Made by a program: the position numbers and the translations under genes
Notes under the pieces: model-generated
What the model saw: only the letters and a program-made list of their open reading frames with translations
The model's database searches: none
What the model was told of the DNA's origin: nothing
NCBI RefSeq assembly: GCF_020171345.1
Contig: NZ_JAIUZM010000002.1
Location: forward strand, 248,001 to 312,000
Direction: 5' to 3'
Origin: Microbulbifer agarilyticus
GTDB taxonomy: Bacteria; Pseudomonadota; Gammaproteobacteria; Pseudomonadales; Cellvibrionaceae
DNA: 64,000 bases
In this document: piece by piece, positions 18,543 to 28,055 of the stretch
Numbering within the stretch: position 1 is the first letter of the stretch
Layout of the letters: the number at the start of each line of letters is the position of its first letter

Positions 18543-18551
18543 TGCTATACT
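18543..18551 (+). promoter_or_regulatory. Extended -10 promoter element upstream of gnd
   Basis: TGC followed by TATACT (18546-18551) is a near-consensus extended -10 about 77 bases before the gnd ATG. No good -35 is visible, which fits extended -10 promoters. It lies in the 246-base divergent interval shared with the PH-domain protein gene. Confidence 0.4.
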
Positions 18552-18627
18552 CCGCGCCCTTTGAGCAAGCAGCGGTGTTCGGGCGAGCCCCGCAGCAACA
18601 CAAGATTCCTGCGCACTGGAGAACTAC

Positions 18628-20148
18628 ATGTCAGAAACGCAATGCGATATCGGCTTTATTGGCGCCGGCGTAATGGGGAAGAACCTGATCCTCAACCTGG
18701 CGGACAATGGATACCGCGTGTGTGCCTTCGATCTAGACCACAGCCGTCTGGAAGATCTGTTGGAGCAGGATGCCAAAGAGCGTGGTGATCAGCCTCCGCG
18801 TGTTGAGGTGTGTAACTCCTACACCGAGCTACTGTCCCGCACCAAGGCGCCCCATCTGGTGATTCTGTCGGTGCCCGCCGGCGCCCCGGTCGATGATGTC
18901 TGCAACAAGCTGCTGGATGCCGGACTGCAAGCCGACGATATCGTGATCGACACTGGCAACAGCCTGTGGACCGACTCGGTGCAGCGCTGCAAGCGCTACG
19001 AGGGCAAGCTTATCTTCTTCACCACGGCAGTTTCTGGCGGTGAAGTCGGGGCACGTTTCGGGCCGTCCCTGATGCCCAGTGGTGATCGCTATGCCTGGGC
19101 GCGCATCGAGCCGGTCTGGCATGCGATCGCCGCAAAAGTTGATCCCGCGAGCGGCCAGCCAATCGAGCGTTTCGAGCCGGGCAACCCTGTGAAAGAGGGC
19201 GAGCCCTGTGCCGCCTATATCGGCCCTATCGGCTCTGGTCACTTCGTAAAAATGGTGCATAACGGCATCGAGTACGCCGATATGCAGATGATCTGCGAAG
19301 TGTACGACGTGATGCGCAGTGCGCTGGAAATGACCCCCAGCGAAATTGCTGCCGTATTCCGTGAGTGGAACAAGGGCGTGCTGAACAGTTACCTGATCGA
19401 TATCAGTGCTGAAGTCCTGGACACCCGTGATTCGGAAACCGGCGAGCCGCTGGTCGACGTGATTCTTGATCGCGCGGGCCAGAAGGGTACCGGCCTGTGG
19501 ACGGCGGTAAGCGCGCTGGAAGTCGGCTGCCCGGCACCAAGCATTGCGGAAGCGGTATTTGCCCGCTCGCTTTCCACCCGCAAGATATTGCGCGGGCGCG
19601 CCGCGAAAAAGCTGATCGGCCCGGAAATTTCCCCGGTTGCGGAAGAAAGACGCAAGGAAGTCATTGAGCAGCTGCACGATGCTCTCTACTGCGCGAAGAT
19701 TTGCGTTTACGCTCAGGGTTTCGACCTGATGAAGCTGGCGGCAAGGGAGCAGGGCTGGGAATTGAACTTCGCCGAAATTGCCAGAATCTGGCGTGCCGGC
19801 TGTATCATTCGCGCCGTATTCCTACAGTCCATCAGCGATGCTTACGAGCGCGATGTGAAGCTGTCCAACTTGCTGCTGGACGATTTCTTTATCCAGCAGA
19901 TTGCCGAGCACCAGGGAAACTGGCGCCGTGCAGTGGCCGACGCCACCATCGGTGGTATCCCGGTTCCGGCACTGTCCTCGGCGCTCAGCTACTACGATGC
20001 CTTCCGCCGTGAATCCCTGCCGGCAAACCTGCTGCAGGCGCAACGCGATTTCTTCGGCGCGCACACTTTCTCACGTGTGGACAAGCCTGAGCAGGAGAAG
20101 TACCACGTATTGTGGAGTGAGCCTGGCCGACCGATGAAAAAATTGTGA
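18628..20148 (+). CDS. gnd: 6-phosphogluconate dehydrogenase, decarboxylating
   Basis: A 506-residue cytoplasmic enzyme of the oxidative pentose phosphate pathway: 6-phosphogluconate + NADP+ gives ribulose 5-phosphate, CO2 and NADPH. Features include the Rossmann GFIGAGVMGKNLILNL (7-22), the substrate segments SGGEVGARFGPSLMPSG and GSGHFVKMVHNGIEY (catalytic Lys), and the C-terminal helical domain with LDRAGQKGTGLWT. It is somewhat longer than the E. coli enzyme (468), like other marine gammaproteobacterial forms. GGAG is placed 8 bases before the ATG. A strong terminator follows. Confidence 0.95.
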   Translation: MSETQCDIGFIGAGVMGKNLILNLADNGYRVCAFDLDHSRLEDLLEQDAKERGDQPPRVEVCNSYTELLSRTKAPHLVILSVPAGAPVDDVCNKLLDAGLQADDIVIDTGNSLWTDSVQRCKRYEGKLIFFTTAVSGGEVGARFGPSLMPSGDRYAWARIEPVWHAIAAKVDPASGQPIERFEPGNPVKEGEPCAAYIGPIGSGHFVKMVHNGIEYADMQMICEVYDVMRSALEMTPSEIAAVFREWNKGVLNSYLIDISAEVLDTRDSETGEPLVDVILDRAGQKGTGLWTAVSALEVGCPAPSIAEAVFARSLSTRKILRGRAAKKLIGPEISPVAEERRKEVIEQLHDALYCAKICVYAQGFDLMKLAAREQGWELNFAEIARIWRAGCIIRAVFLQSISDAYERDVKLSNLLLDDFFIQQIAEHQGNWRRAVADATIGGIPVPALSSALSYYDAFRRESLPANLLQAQRDFFGAHTFSRVDKPEQEKYHVLWSEPGRPMKKL

Positions 20149-20166
20149 TCGCTGAATTGAGTAAAT

Positions 20167-20198
20167 GAAAATGGCCGCTTTTAGCGGCCATTTTTTTT
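20167..20198. terminator. Rho-independent terminator between gnd and the DUF4136 gene
   Basis: A perfect 9-bp stem (ATGGCCGCT at 20171-20179, AGCGGCCAT at 20183-20191) with a TTT loop and eight T residues on the plus strand. A-residues on the left arm give a shorter U-run on the minus strand, so it may serve both converging genes. Confidence 0.93.
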
Positions 20199-20225
20199 GC
20201 GGGTACGTTTTGAGTCGCCGTACGC

Positions 20226-20777
20226 TTAGCGCCGTGGCGATGGGAAGCTGCGGAAAGCCTCTCCCACAGCCTGATCCATCGCGCGGGTGGGGTTGTTGAG
20301 TACTCTGCGTGTAACTGGTTTGTTAGCCTTGCCGCGCCAGACCACACGTTTTTGCCGGGTATCCAGTATGTCTACCGTGAGGTGACCCTCGGTGTATTGG
20401 CTGACGTTGGCGTGATAGCCGGGAGGTAGGTTGTTGTAATACTCCTCAAGATAGGGATAGCGCGCGGCGGCAAAGCCGAGGTTGGAATTTCTCGGCATTT
20501 TCACCTGACGGTTGGCGAACACATGCACATTGACCAGTACATCCGGGTTATCGCTCGGCATCATGCCGCGAGACATCAATTCTTGCGACACTGCGTTGTG
20601 GGCGAGGCTGGTGGCGCGGCTCGGTGTACCGCTTTGCGGCACAAACCCGAAGGTTTGGTACTGAGCCATATTGGCAGACTGCTGAGAGGAGGTGTTGTTG
20701 GCGCAGCCGCAGAGCGTCAGCATCCCGGTAATCGTGAGTGTGAGCAGGGAAAACAGGGAAAATTTACGGAAGGTCAT
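20226..20777 (-). CDS. DUF4136-domain lipoprotein
   Basis: A 183-residue predicted lipoprotein. The signal peptide ends at a lipobox with Cys25 (LTLCGC). The rest matches the DUF4136 pattern: AQYQTFGFV near the N-terminus, a mid helix AHNAVSQELMSRGM, PDVLVNVHV, and the closing KRVVWRGKANKPVTRR and AMDQAVGEAFRSFP. Members are envelope lipoproteins without a known biochemical role. Residue +2 after Cys25 is Ala, consistent with outer-membrane sorting. The neighbours rdgC and gnd give no functional hint. Confidence 0.85.
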   Translation of the reverse strand: MTFRKFSLFSLLTLTITGMLTLCGCANNTSSQQSANMAQYQTFGFVPQSGTPSRATSLAHNAVSQELMSRGMMPSDNPDVLVNVHVFANRQVKMPRNSNLGFAAARYPYLEEYYNNLPPGYHANVSQYTEGHLTVDILDTRQKRVVWRGKANKPVTRRVLNNPTRAMDQAVGEAFRSFPSPRR

Positions 20778-20863
20778 AGGCCAATCCCGATGGTGTTAAA
20801 CAGGGTTTCCTGTTCAGCCTAGACCGGGATTGGCGCATTTTCACACGCGAAACTAAACAGTCA

Positions 20864-21856
20864 TCAAACGACTTCTTCCACTTCGCTGCTCACTTGCCGG
20901 TCGCGTTCCTCGTGACTGGCGCGGGCAACGATCTCGTCCACGCTGGCGGTATCGGTATTGAGCCCGCCAAAGGCGGCCAGCAAATCTTTCAGTAGTGCAG
21001 AGATTTCCAGGGTCATAACCGAGAACTCAATGTCGAACCGTTGAGCAGCATTATCCGCATCTACGTTGTCCGCTTTTTCGGTAACCTCGTCACTGAATTT
21101 CAGGCGTTTGATCGCCAGCTGATCGTCCACCATCAGCTCGACACCGTCGCGCCACACCAGCCCCAGCTTGTGCACCTGCATGCCGGCGACGAGATGGTTA
21201 TGGATCTCCTCCGCGCACAGGTCCTGGTTTTTACAGCGAATCACACTGCCGGACTCCTGCGGGTCGCGCAGCTCGCACTCGTGACCAAACTCGAAATTGG
21301 TGGGTGCTTCAGGTGCAGTCAGCCAGTGGGTCATGGACTGCTGAGGGATATTCTTTGCGGCGACCGGCACCACCGACAGGCTGCTGATGGCTTCGCGCAG
21401 ATTTTCCAGCAGCTCTTCCGCCGCTTTCGCGGAAGATGCGTTGACCACGATCCAGTTATCTTTGGGGTCAATGTAGGCAAACTGCAGGCGCGAACGGGCG
21501 AAGGCTTTTGGTCGCATTTCCAGCAGCACTTCATCCTTCAGGTTCTGCCGCTCCTTGCGGCCCACACTGCGCGCCTCTTTTTCAGAAATGGCCAGCGCCA
21601 TTTCTTCGATCTTCTCGTTGACCACCGCCGCAGGGATCACTTTTTCCTGCTTCTTGGCGCATACCATCAGGTAGCCATTGGCGGCGTGTACCAACTCGGT
21701 ACCGTGACGCCCCAGCGGGGGCACCCAGCCGTAGCGCGCCATATCCTGACTGCCGCAGGGGGTAAAGGTATCCGGTTCCAGCATCTCGTTGAGCTGTTCC
21801 GCGGACAGGGTGAAATCTCGGGTGAGGCGGTAGACGCGCAGGTTCTTAAACCACAT
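20864..21856 (-). CDS. rdgC: Recombination-associated protein RdgC
   Basis: A 330-residue nucleoid-associated ring-forming DNA-binding protein that modulates RecA. The N-terminus MWFKNLRVYRLTRDF, the CGSQDMARYGWVPP block (about 54-67) and the SEFELRD-like central region (FGHECELRDPQESGS) are typical of RdgC. The length is a little above E. coli (303) because of an acidic tail. It is transcribed away from the HAD gene; no terminator is obvious downstream. Confidence 0.95.
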   Translation of the reverse strand: MWFKNLRVYRLTRDFTLSAEQLNEMLEPDTFTPCGSQDMARYGWVPPLGRHGTELVHAANGYLMVCAKKQEKVIPAAVVNEKIEEMALAISEKEARSVGRKERQNLKDEVLLEMRPKAFARSRLQFAYIDPKDNWIVVNASSAKAAEELLENLREAISSLSVVPVAAKNIPQQSMTHWLTAPEAPTNFEFGHECELRDPQESGSVIRCKNQDLCAEEIHNHLVAGMQVHKLGLVWRDGVELMVDDQLAIKRLKFSDEVTEKADNVDADNAAQRFDIEFSVMTLEISALLKDLLAAFGGLNTDTASVDEIVARASHEERDRQVSSEVEEVV

Positions 21857-21923
21857 AAATCAGGCCGTTCGCTGTATTTTAATCAGTATGCTTAAAGCGG
21901 CCGGGCATTATGCGTCAGTCGCC

Positions 21924-21950
21924 AAAAAGGGGCCAGCAGATGCGCTGGCC
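21924..21950 (-). terminator. Probable terminator of the HAD phosphatase gene
   Basis: Read on the minus strand, GGCCAGC (21950-21944) pairs with GCTGGCC (21937-21931) around a 6-base loop, followed by CC and five T residues. It lies about 50 bases beyond the HAD stop codon at 22001. Confidence 0.55.
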
Positions 21951-21980
21951 AAAGCAGGATTGCTGGTCACCAGCCTCAGG

Positions 21981-22014
21981 TGACTAGGCTTGGCAAATGA
22001 TTAGGCTTGGCAAA
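21981..22014. repeat. 17-bp tandem duplication across the end of the HAD gene
   Basis: Two 17-bp copies (21981-21997 and 21998-22014) differ at one position and share TAGGCTTGGCAAA. The right copy includes the last codons and TAA stop of the HAD gene on the minus strand; the left copy is outside the gene. Confidence 0.85.
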
Positions 22015-22648
22015 ACTGCTCGCCAATTTCTTGCGGGTGCGTAAATAGGTAAGCCGGTTGATGCTCTTGCAGCTCTTCGCGGGAGCCATAGCCCCAGAGT
22101 ACGCCCGCGGACTTCAGCTGATTTTTGTGCGCGGCGTTCAGGTCAAAGTGACGGTCGCCGATCATCAGTGTGTTGCGGCTAATGGTGTTTTCCGCCAGCA
22201 GCTTTTCCAGTTGCTGCCATTTCCCGATACCCACATCACCACCGCTGACGAATTCAAAATAGGGCAACAGGTTGAACTGCTCGAGAATACGAGTGGCAAA
22301 GTCGGCGCGTTTTGACGTGCAAACGCCGAGGCGAACGCTCTTGTTCTCGCGCAGACTCTCAAGCATTTGCTGAATCCCCGGGTAGAGGGTGTTTTCTGCG
22401 TAGCCGGTGTCGCCATAGCGCTCTCGGTATTTGTCCACCATGGAGCGTACGAAGGCATGATCGGCACTACCCGTGAGTTCACTGACGGTGTGTTCCAATG
22501 GCGGGCCAATATAGGATGTCAACTCTTTTGTAGATCTCGGTGCCTGATCGTGGAATACCAATGCGTGATTCATGCAGTTTACAAAGCCTTCCGCCGGATC
22601 ACTCAGTGTGCCATCCAGGTCAAAAAGCAACCACTCGTACTGTGCCAT
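22001..22648 (-). CDS. HAD-superfamily phosphatase, Gph/PpaX-like
   Basis: A 215-residue cytoplasmic hydrolase. Motif I is FDLDGTLSD (residues 8-16), followed by a helical cap. Motif II Ser/Thr is in GVCTSKR, motif III Lys in the region GIGKWQQLEKLL, and motif IV in MIGDRHFDLNAAHKN. This order fits subfamily IA phosphoglycolate phosphatase or pyrophosphatase-like enzymes; the substrate is not determinable. The start ATG at 22648 has AGGAG seven bases upstream, so the open frame further upstream is rejected. It is downstream of pepD but separated by a terminator. Confidence 0.87.
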   Translation of the reverse strand: MAQYEWLLFDLDGTLSDPAEGFVNCMNHALVFHDQAPRSTKELTSYIGPPLEHTVSELTGSADHAFVRSMVDKYRERYGDTGYAENTLYPGIQQMLESLRENKSVRLGVCTSKRADFATRILEQFNLLPYFEFVSGGDVGIGKWQQLEKLLAENTISRNTLMIGDRHFDLNAAHKNQLKSAGVLWGYGSREELQEHQPAYLFTHPQEIGEQFCQA

Positions 22649-22723
22649 AGAAAGCTCCTGATTATTTTTGATATTGCGGGAAGTAGCTTGCGCTATTGTC
22701 CCTCGCCTGGTTAGGGAATACAA

Positions 22724-22753
22724 AAAAGCCCGGGGTTGAAGCCGGGCTTTTTT
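22724..22753. terminator. Terminator of pepD, probably bidirectional
   Basis: AAGCCCGG (22726-22733) pairs with CCGGGCTT (22742-22749); A-runs on the left and T-runs on the right make a good U-tract in either direction. pepD ends at 22770 on the minus strand, so this stops it before the HAD gene. Confidence 0.9.
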
Positions 22754-22769
22754 GCACAAGATGTCCTGT

Positions 22770-24239
22770 TTAGTTGCTGGGAATTGCCCCAACAACCTTC
22801 ACAAAATAATCCCAGAAATTCGCCACACTCTGGATATGCACGCGCTCTTCCGGAGAATGCGCGCGACGAATGGTGGGGCCGAAAGAAACCATATCCCAGT
22901 TGGGGTACGGCTTGGCCAGCAGGCCGCACTCTAGACCGGCATGGATCACTTTCACCTCCGGCTCGCTGCCTTCCATCTCCTTGTAGACATCCTTCATTAG
23001 TGCCAGCAGCGGCGACTGCATATTGGGTGTCCAGCCAGGGTAATCATTTTCCAGAAGGGCATTGGCGCCGGCCAACTGGAAGGCTGCGGCCACATTCAGG
23101 CCGTGCGCATCCCGTGCGCTGTCCGACAGGCTGCGCACCAGGCACTGGATACGCACTTGCGCGTTGCCGTTTTCGGTTTCGGTGACGACGCGCGCCAGGT
23201 TGTTGGAAGTATCGGCAATGCCTTCCAGCGCGGTACTCATACGCTCCACGCCGTTGGGGCAGCAGCGGATAGCGCGAATCAGCTTTAGCTGCGCTTCGGT
23301 GTCCATCACACTTGCCGGCGCATCGGTGGCTTCCAGCGCGATATCCAGTTTCGCTTCGTTATCCAGTTCCGCTTTGATGATTGCTGTGGCCTGCTGGAAA
23401 ATCTCCTGCAGCTGCGCCGACTGTTCCGCGGGCACGGTTATCACGGAAAACGACTCGCGCGGAATGGCGTTGCGCAGGCTGCCGCCATCGAGGCTGGCGA
23501 TTCGCAGTGCCGGAATTCGCTGCAGAGCGGCATCGATGATGCGGTTGGCAATCTTGTTGGCGTTGCCGCGTCCTTTGTCGATGTCCAGACCGGAGTGACC
23601 GCCGCGCAGGCCGCGTACGCTCAGTTTAAATGCCTGGTGGTCGGTGGGCAGGGGGTCTGCGGTGTAGGGCAGGGATACATTGATATCGACACCGCCGGCA
23701 CAGCCCACGTAGAGCTCGCCTTCGTCTTCGGTGTCGAGGTTCAGCAACAGGTCCGCTTCAAAGTGACCTGGCTGCAAGTGCTTCGCGCCGGTCATGCCCG
23801 CTTCCTCGTCGATGGTCAGCAGGGCTTCCAGCGGCGGGTGCGGAATATCGGTAGATTCCATTAATGCCAGAATCGCGGCCACGCCGATGCCGTTATCGGC
23901 GCCGAGGGTAGTGCCTTCTGCGGTTACCCATTCACCATCCACATAGGGTTTGATGGAGTCGGTCAGGAAATCGTGCTCGGTGTCGGCATTTTTCTGCGGC
24001 ACCATGTCTACGTGGCTCTGCATCGCCAGGCTTCTGCGATTCTCCATTCCCGGAGTTGCGGGTTTCTTCAGGATGACGTTGCCGACCTGATCCAGCTTGA
24101 CGTCGAGCCCGCGATCTTTTGCGAAATCGACAATGTACGCCACTACCTGGTCTTCATGTTTGGACGGGCGTGGGATCTCGCACAACTTTGCGAAGTGTTT
24201 CCACAGCGGCGTTGGGTTCAGTTCAGCGATGCTCGACAT
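22770..24239 (-). CDS. pepD: Aminoacyl-histidine dipeptidase (peptidase D)
   Basis: A 489-residue di-zinc M20 family peptidase hydrolysing Xaa-His and other dipeptides in the cytoplasm. The metal-site motifs are MQSHVDMVPQ, LGADNGIGVA, TIDEEAGMTGA and LNLDTEDEGELYVGCAGG; HAGLECGLL carries a late ligand. The length matches E. coli PepD (485). ATG at 24239 (MSSIAELNPTPLW) is chosen, with AAGGAAAAC upstream; the longer frame to 24272 lacks an SD. It lies downstream of rnb in the same direction with a 158-base gap. Confidence 0.95.
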   Translation of the reverse strand: MSSIAELNPTPLWKHFAKLCEIPRPSKHEDQVVAYIVDFAKDRGLDVKLDQVGNVILKKPATPGMENRRSLAMQSHVDMVPQKNADTEHDFLTDSIKPYVDGEWVTAEGTTLGADNGIGVAAILALMESTDIPHPPLEALLTIDEEAGMTGAKHLQPGHFEADLLLNLDTEDEGELYVGCAGGVDINVSLPYTADPLPTDHQAFKLSVRGLRGGHSGLDIDKGRGNANKIANRIIDAALQRIPALRIASLDGGSLRNAIPRESFSVITVPAEQSAQLQEIFQQATAIIKAELDNEAKLDIALEATDAPASVMDTEAQLKLIRAIRCCPNGVERMSTALEGIADTSNNLARVVTETENGNAQVRIQCLVRSLSDSARDAHGLNVAAAFQLAGANALLENDYPGWTPNMQSPLLALMKDVYKEMEGSEPEVKVIHAGLECGLLAKPYPNWDMVSFGPTIRRAHSPEERVHIQSVANFWDYFVKVVGAIPSN

Positions 24240-24397
24240 GTGTTTTCCTTGTGGTGAGACCGCCTGATACAAAGCGAGCAGGTGGCCAGAGGATACGGCC
24301 GGTGGGTGGGGCCGAAAGCACCCGCGAGCTTGTGGCCCGCGGTTGGAGGTTTAGTCTTTTTGTAGTGCAATCCCGCGTGTAAACGCCGGGTGCAGAA

Positions 24398-26347
24398 TTA
24401 TTCGCTAGCGGCAGTTTCTGTAACCAGCGCGAACGCAATGCGTCGTTTATCGGTATCCACGGCGCTTACTTTAATGCGCACTTCCTGATCCAGCTGGAAC
24501 TGCTCTTCTCCGCGGGTAATGCGCAGGCGCTTGCCATCGAAGTCGAACGGATTCTTTTTGCTGTTAAAGCGCACAAATCCATTGACGCCGTTGTCGTCCA
24601 GGCGTACGCCGATACCCGCACCGTTGACTAGGGTGATTTTGCCAGTAAAGGTCTGGTCGATTTTGTTTTCCAGATACTGGCAGTAGAGCCACTGTTGCAG
24701 GGCGCGGTCTGCCTGGCGGCCAGTGGTGACACTCTGCTGCAAGGCTTCACCGTGTTCGTCGGCCAGGGTTGGCAGGGTTTGCTGATCGGCGGCGGCACGC
24801 AGTACCCGGTGGTTATGCAGGTCGTTGAACTTGCGGATCGGCGAGGTCACGGTGGCGTAGTGGGCAATGCCGAGGCCGAGGTGCGCGGCGGCATTGCTAG
24901 ACAGTTCGCCCGGGCGCAGCATGCGCTTGAGTACCGCCAGCGTATTCTTCTTCTCGGCATCCTCATCGGCTTCCAGGGTTTTTACCAGATTGAGGTAGAC
25001 GTCGAGCTGGTGGAGGTCCTGCTCTGCGTACTCCGGCATGACGTCTTTCAGCAGGGCGCGGATCTCGGTCATGCGTTCGTCGCGGAAACCCAGGTGGATG
25101 GAAAAGCAGCCGGCACCGAGTTCGGCGAGTTTGTCGCCCGCCGAAATATTCGCGGCCAGCATGGCTTCTTCAACCATGCGCTGGGCAGAAGTGCGCTCCT
25201 GCTTTTCGATGCGCTCGATCTTGCGCTTTTCATTCAGAATCAGGTCGTAGTCCGGGCGATCTTCCATTACCAGGGAATGGCCGGAGCGATACTGCGCACG
25301 CGCCTTGCTGAGGGCGTTGAGTTCACTAAGGGCCTGGTGCTGAGTTTCTGGCACCGCAGCGGCATCGCCATCGATGTACTGGGCAACCTGGTTATAGCTC
25401 AGCTTGTGCTGGGAGCGGATCGCGGCAAACTCGTACTCGAAGCCGTTGAGTGCGCCGTCTTCCGATACCGCGATATGCATCACCAGAGCGGGGCGCAGCT
25501 GGCCCTCCAGCAGGGAGAAACTGTTCTCACACAAACCCGCAGGCAGCATTGGCAGGGTTTCACCGGCGAGATAAACACTGTTGGCCCGCGCAAGCGCGTC
25601 TTTGTCCAGGGGGCTGCCGGCTTCGATCAGGCTGGAAGGGTCGGCTACGGCGATGTGCAGAGTCCAGCCTGCGTCGGTTTTCGTAATCGCGATGGCATCG
25701 TCCATATCGCGGGTGCTTTCAGAATCGATGGTGACAAAGCCGAGTTCTGAAAGATCCTTACGGTCTGTGCTGATGCTTTCCAGCTGTGCGGGAACGGCTT
25801 CTGCCTGTTCGAGCGCACCTTTGCTGAAGGCGTTGGGCAGGCGGTGCTGGGCGACTACAAATGCGTGTTCGATGCCGGCCATATCGGGCTTGCCGATCAC
25901 GCTTTCTACCTTTGCCTGGGACTTGCCGTCTTTGAACGGGTGGCGGGAAATGCTACAGGCGATGAACTCCCCCGGTTGTGCCTTGCCGCGGCCTTTGGGG
26001 GGCAAGAAGATCCAGCGCGAAAACCCGTGCTCGCTGGGCTGGATAAAATGACCCTGGCCTCGCTGCACGTATTGACCCACCAGATACTTCAATTCCGTGG
26101 AGATCAGGCTATCCAGCTCTGCGGACAGCTTGCCTTTATCTTCTTCGGTCAGGCTCACCTTGACGCGGTCGCCAGGGAAAACCCGATCCATTTCGGCCGG
26201 GGGCAGGAAGGCCTCGCGCCCGTCATCCAGTACCACAAAGCCGAATTTACCATTGGCGCCGCGTACGCGGCCTTCGGCAAATTCCTTGGTGGATCGGATA
26301 TCGGACTTCAGCTGGGACAGCTGTTTGAGGGCATCGGCGTTGAGCAT
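24398..26347 (-). CDS. rnb: Exoribonuclease II
   Basis: A 649-residue 3'-5' processive RNase of the RNB family, acting in mRNA decay and RNA trimming. An N-terminal cold-shock domain (RVRGANGKFGFVVLDDGREAFLPP) precedes the RNB catalytic domain with FVTIDSESTRDMDDAIAI (metal-binding Asp residues) and HYATVTSPIRKFNDLHNHR. The C-terminal S1 domain includes GIGVRLDDNGVNGFVRF. The length agrees with E. coli Rnb (644) rather than RNase R (813). The ATG is at 26347 with AGAGACC before it. Confidence 0.94.
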   Translation of the reverse strand: MLNADALKQLSQLKSDIRSTKEFAEGRVRGANGKFGFVVLDDGREAFLPPAEMDRVFPGDRVKVSLTEEDKGKLSAELDSLISTELKYLVGQYVQRGQGHFIQPSEHGFSRWIFLPPKGRGKAQPGEFIACSISRHPFKDGKSQAKVESVIGKPDMAGIEHAFVVAQHRLPNAFSKGALEQAEAVPAQLESISTDRKDLSELGFVTIDSESTRDMDDAIAITKTDAGWTLHIAVADPSSLIEAGSPLDKDALARANSVYLAGETLPMLPAGLCENSFSLLEGQLRPALVMHIAVSEDGALNGFEYEFAAIRSQHKLSYNQVAQYIDGDAAAVPETQHQALSELNALSKARAQYRSGHSLVMEDRPDYDLILNEKRKIERIEKQERTSAQRMVEEAMLAANISAGDKLAELGAGCFSIHLGFRDERMTEIRALLKDVMPEYAEQDLHQLDVYLNLVKTLEADEDAEKKNTLAVLKRMLRPGELSSNAAAHLGLGIAHYATVTSPIRKFNDLHNHRVLRAAADQQTLPTLADEHGEALQQSVTTGRQADRALQQWLYCQYLENKIDQTFTGKITLVNGAGIGVRLDDNGVNGFVRFNSKKNPFDFDGKRLRITRGEEQFQLDQEVRIKVSAVDTDKRRIAFALVTETAASE

Positions 26348-26707
26348 AACCAGGTCTCTGTAAATCTCGGTAAATCGACTGCAAGGAGTGTAGGGCGCGG
26401 ATTCTACCAGACGATGCTTTTCAGGCCAGTTACGCTATGGCGAACAACGTCTAATTTGCTCATGAAAGTCGATGAATTGGTGACCATCAGCGGCTTTGAG
26501 TTGCTGGTGAATGATCTATCCTAAAAATCGATGCATTTGGTGATGGGTGTGATACTGAATGGTCTTGATTGGCAAAGATTGCAATGAAAATCTGCACCTG
26601 CTGGATATATTCTAAGGGACTTACAATAAATCGCGGTTGCGGACTGAGCTGACAAAATCGGCCGTGTCTGGCGCCGTGGAACATCCGACCTCCGGAGAGG
26701 CAAGAAA
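26348..26707. promoter_or_regulatory. Gene-free divergent interval between rnb and the leucine-type dehydrogenase
   Basis: These 360 bases must hold the promoters of both flanking genes. TATATT (26606-26611) is a possible -10 for the dehydrogenase, with no well-spaced -35. A 20-codon open frame from ATG 26462 to TAA 26524 has no ribosome binding site and is not called. GGAGAGG just upstream of 26708 is its SD. Confidence 0.3.
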
Positions 26708-27796
26708 ATGAGTGTTTTTTCCCACCCTGCCTACGATAACCATGAAGAAGTTGCTTTCTACCACGACGCCAAAAGCGGCCTGAAGGCAATTATTGCAGTA
26801 CATAACACCAACCTTGGCCCGGCTCTGGGCGGTTGCCGCATGTGGCCTTACGCAGACGATGCAGAGGCCCTGAACGATGTCCTGCGCCTTTCCCGCGGTA
26901 TGACCTACAAATCTGCCATGTCTGGCCTCAAGCTCGGTGGCGGTAAGTCCGTGATTATCGGCGATCCGCGCAAGCAGAAGACTCCGGAGCTGCTGCACGC
27001 CATGGGTGACTTCCTGAACACACTCGGTGGCCGCTACATTACCGCGGAAGATAGTGGTACCAGCGTCGCCGATATGAAGATTATTGGTGAGCGCAGCGAA
27101 TTTGTTTCCGGCGTGATTGCCGGGCAGGAGCACGGTGGCGATCCTTCTCCCTCTACCGCATACGGCGTATTTGTCGGTCTGAAGGCTGCGGCACAACACC
27201 GCTGGGGGCGCGAAGACCTGAATGGCATGAAGGTGTCCATTCAGGGCGTAGGTAATGTGGGCTTCCGCCTGGCCAAGCTGTTGAAAGACGCCGGTGCCGA
27301 GCTGTTCGTGACCGATATCTTCCAGGAAAACATTGATCGCGCGGTAACTGAGCTTGGCGCGACCGCGGTCGGCGCGGATGAGATTTTCGATCTGGATGTG
27401 GACATGTTTGCACCCTGTGCCCTGGGGGCGATTTTGAACGACAAGACCATCGAGCGGCTCAAGGTTGGCGCTATTGCTGGCGCGGCCAACAACCAGCTGG
27501 CGGAAGAGCGGCACGCGCAGGTGTTGAAAGAGCGCGGAATTCTTTACACCCCGGATTATGTGATTAATGCCGGTGGCATCATCGATGTGTATTACCAGCA
27601 AATGGGACAGGCGAAGGGCGAGTATGACGCTGACCAGGTGAAAGCGCATATCGAGACTATTGCCACCACTATGCACGAAGTCTTTGAGCGTGCCGAAGAG
27701 TCTGGCGAAACCACGGCGCACATAGCAGACCGTGTTGCCGAGGAGCGCTTCGGTCACGAAGACGCTTTAAACAATTCAGATTCCGCTGCTGCTTAA
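26708..27796 (+). CDS. Leucine dehydrogenase-type amino acid dehydrogenase
   Basis: A 362-residue NAD-dependent Glu/Leu/Phe/Val dehydrogenase family enzyme that reversibly deaminates branched-chain amino acids to 2-oxo acids. The N-terminal dimerisation/substrate domain has [10 protein letters not shown] and the catalytic Lys80 in [12 protein letters not shown]. The C-terminal NAD domain has [17 protein letters not shown] with the GxGxxG turn, and [30 protein letters not shown]. The length is typical of LeuDH (about 350-365). GGAGAGG precedes the ATG. It stands alone, followed by a terminator. Confidence 0.87.
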   Translation: MSVFSHPAYDNHEEVAFYHDAKSGLKAIIAVHNTNLGPALGGCRMWPYADDAEALNDVLRLSRGMTYKSAMSGLKLGGGKSVIIGDPRKQKTPELLHAMGDFLNTLGGRYITAEDSGTSVADMKIIGERSEFVSGVIAGQEHGGDPSPSTAYGVFVGLKAAAQHRWGREDLNGMKVSIQGVGNVGFRLAKLLKDAGAELFVTDIFQENIDRAVTELGATAVGADEIFDLDVDMFAPCALGAILNDKTIERLKVGAIAGAANNQLAEERHAQVLKERGILYTPDYVINAGGIIDVYYQQMGQAKGEYDADQVKAHIETIATTMHEVFERAEESGETTAHIADRVAEERFGHEDALNNSDSAAA

Positions 27797-27872
27797 TTCT
27801 CTTTCCGGGCGCAAGCGCCCGGCTCATCCTAATTCCTCTGGCGAACCTATCGTCTCTCTGTGAGGTATTCTT

Positions 27873-27897
27873 CGGGCGCTACGGCGCCCGCTTTTTT
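27873..27897 (+). terminator. Rho-independent terminator of the leucine-type dehydrogenase gene
   Basis: CGGGCGC (27873-27879) pairs with GCGCCCG (27884-27890) around TACG, followed by C and six T residues. A second GC hairpin without a U-tract lies at about 27806-27822, just upstream. Confidence 0.88.
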
Positions 27898-28055
27898 GCC
27901 TACACTGATAATCGCGCGGGCCTTGCGGCTGTCATGCACGCTGCGTGATTCGTATCGCGAATCTCAACCCTCTCTCCCGCCCGTTACGCCTTCTCAAAAA
28001 ATCAGTGTCCGTTCATCACGTGAACAGGCAAGTGACAGAGCCAGGACAATTGACC

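Noticed and set aside
26462-26524. 20-codon open frame upstream of the leucine-type dehydrogenase, with several Leu codons, considered as a leader peptide
   Set aside because: No ribosome binding site, no adjacent attenuator hairpin, and 180 bases from the structural gene.
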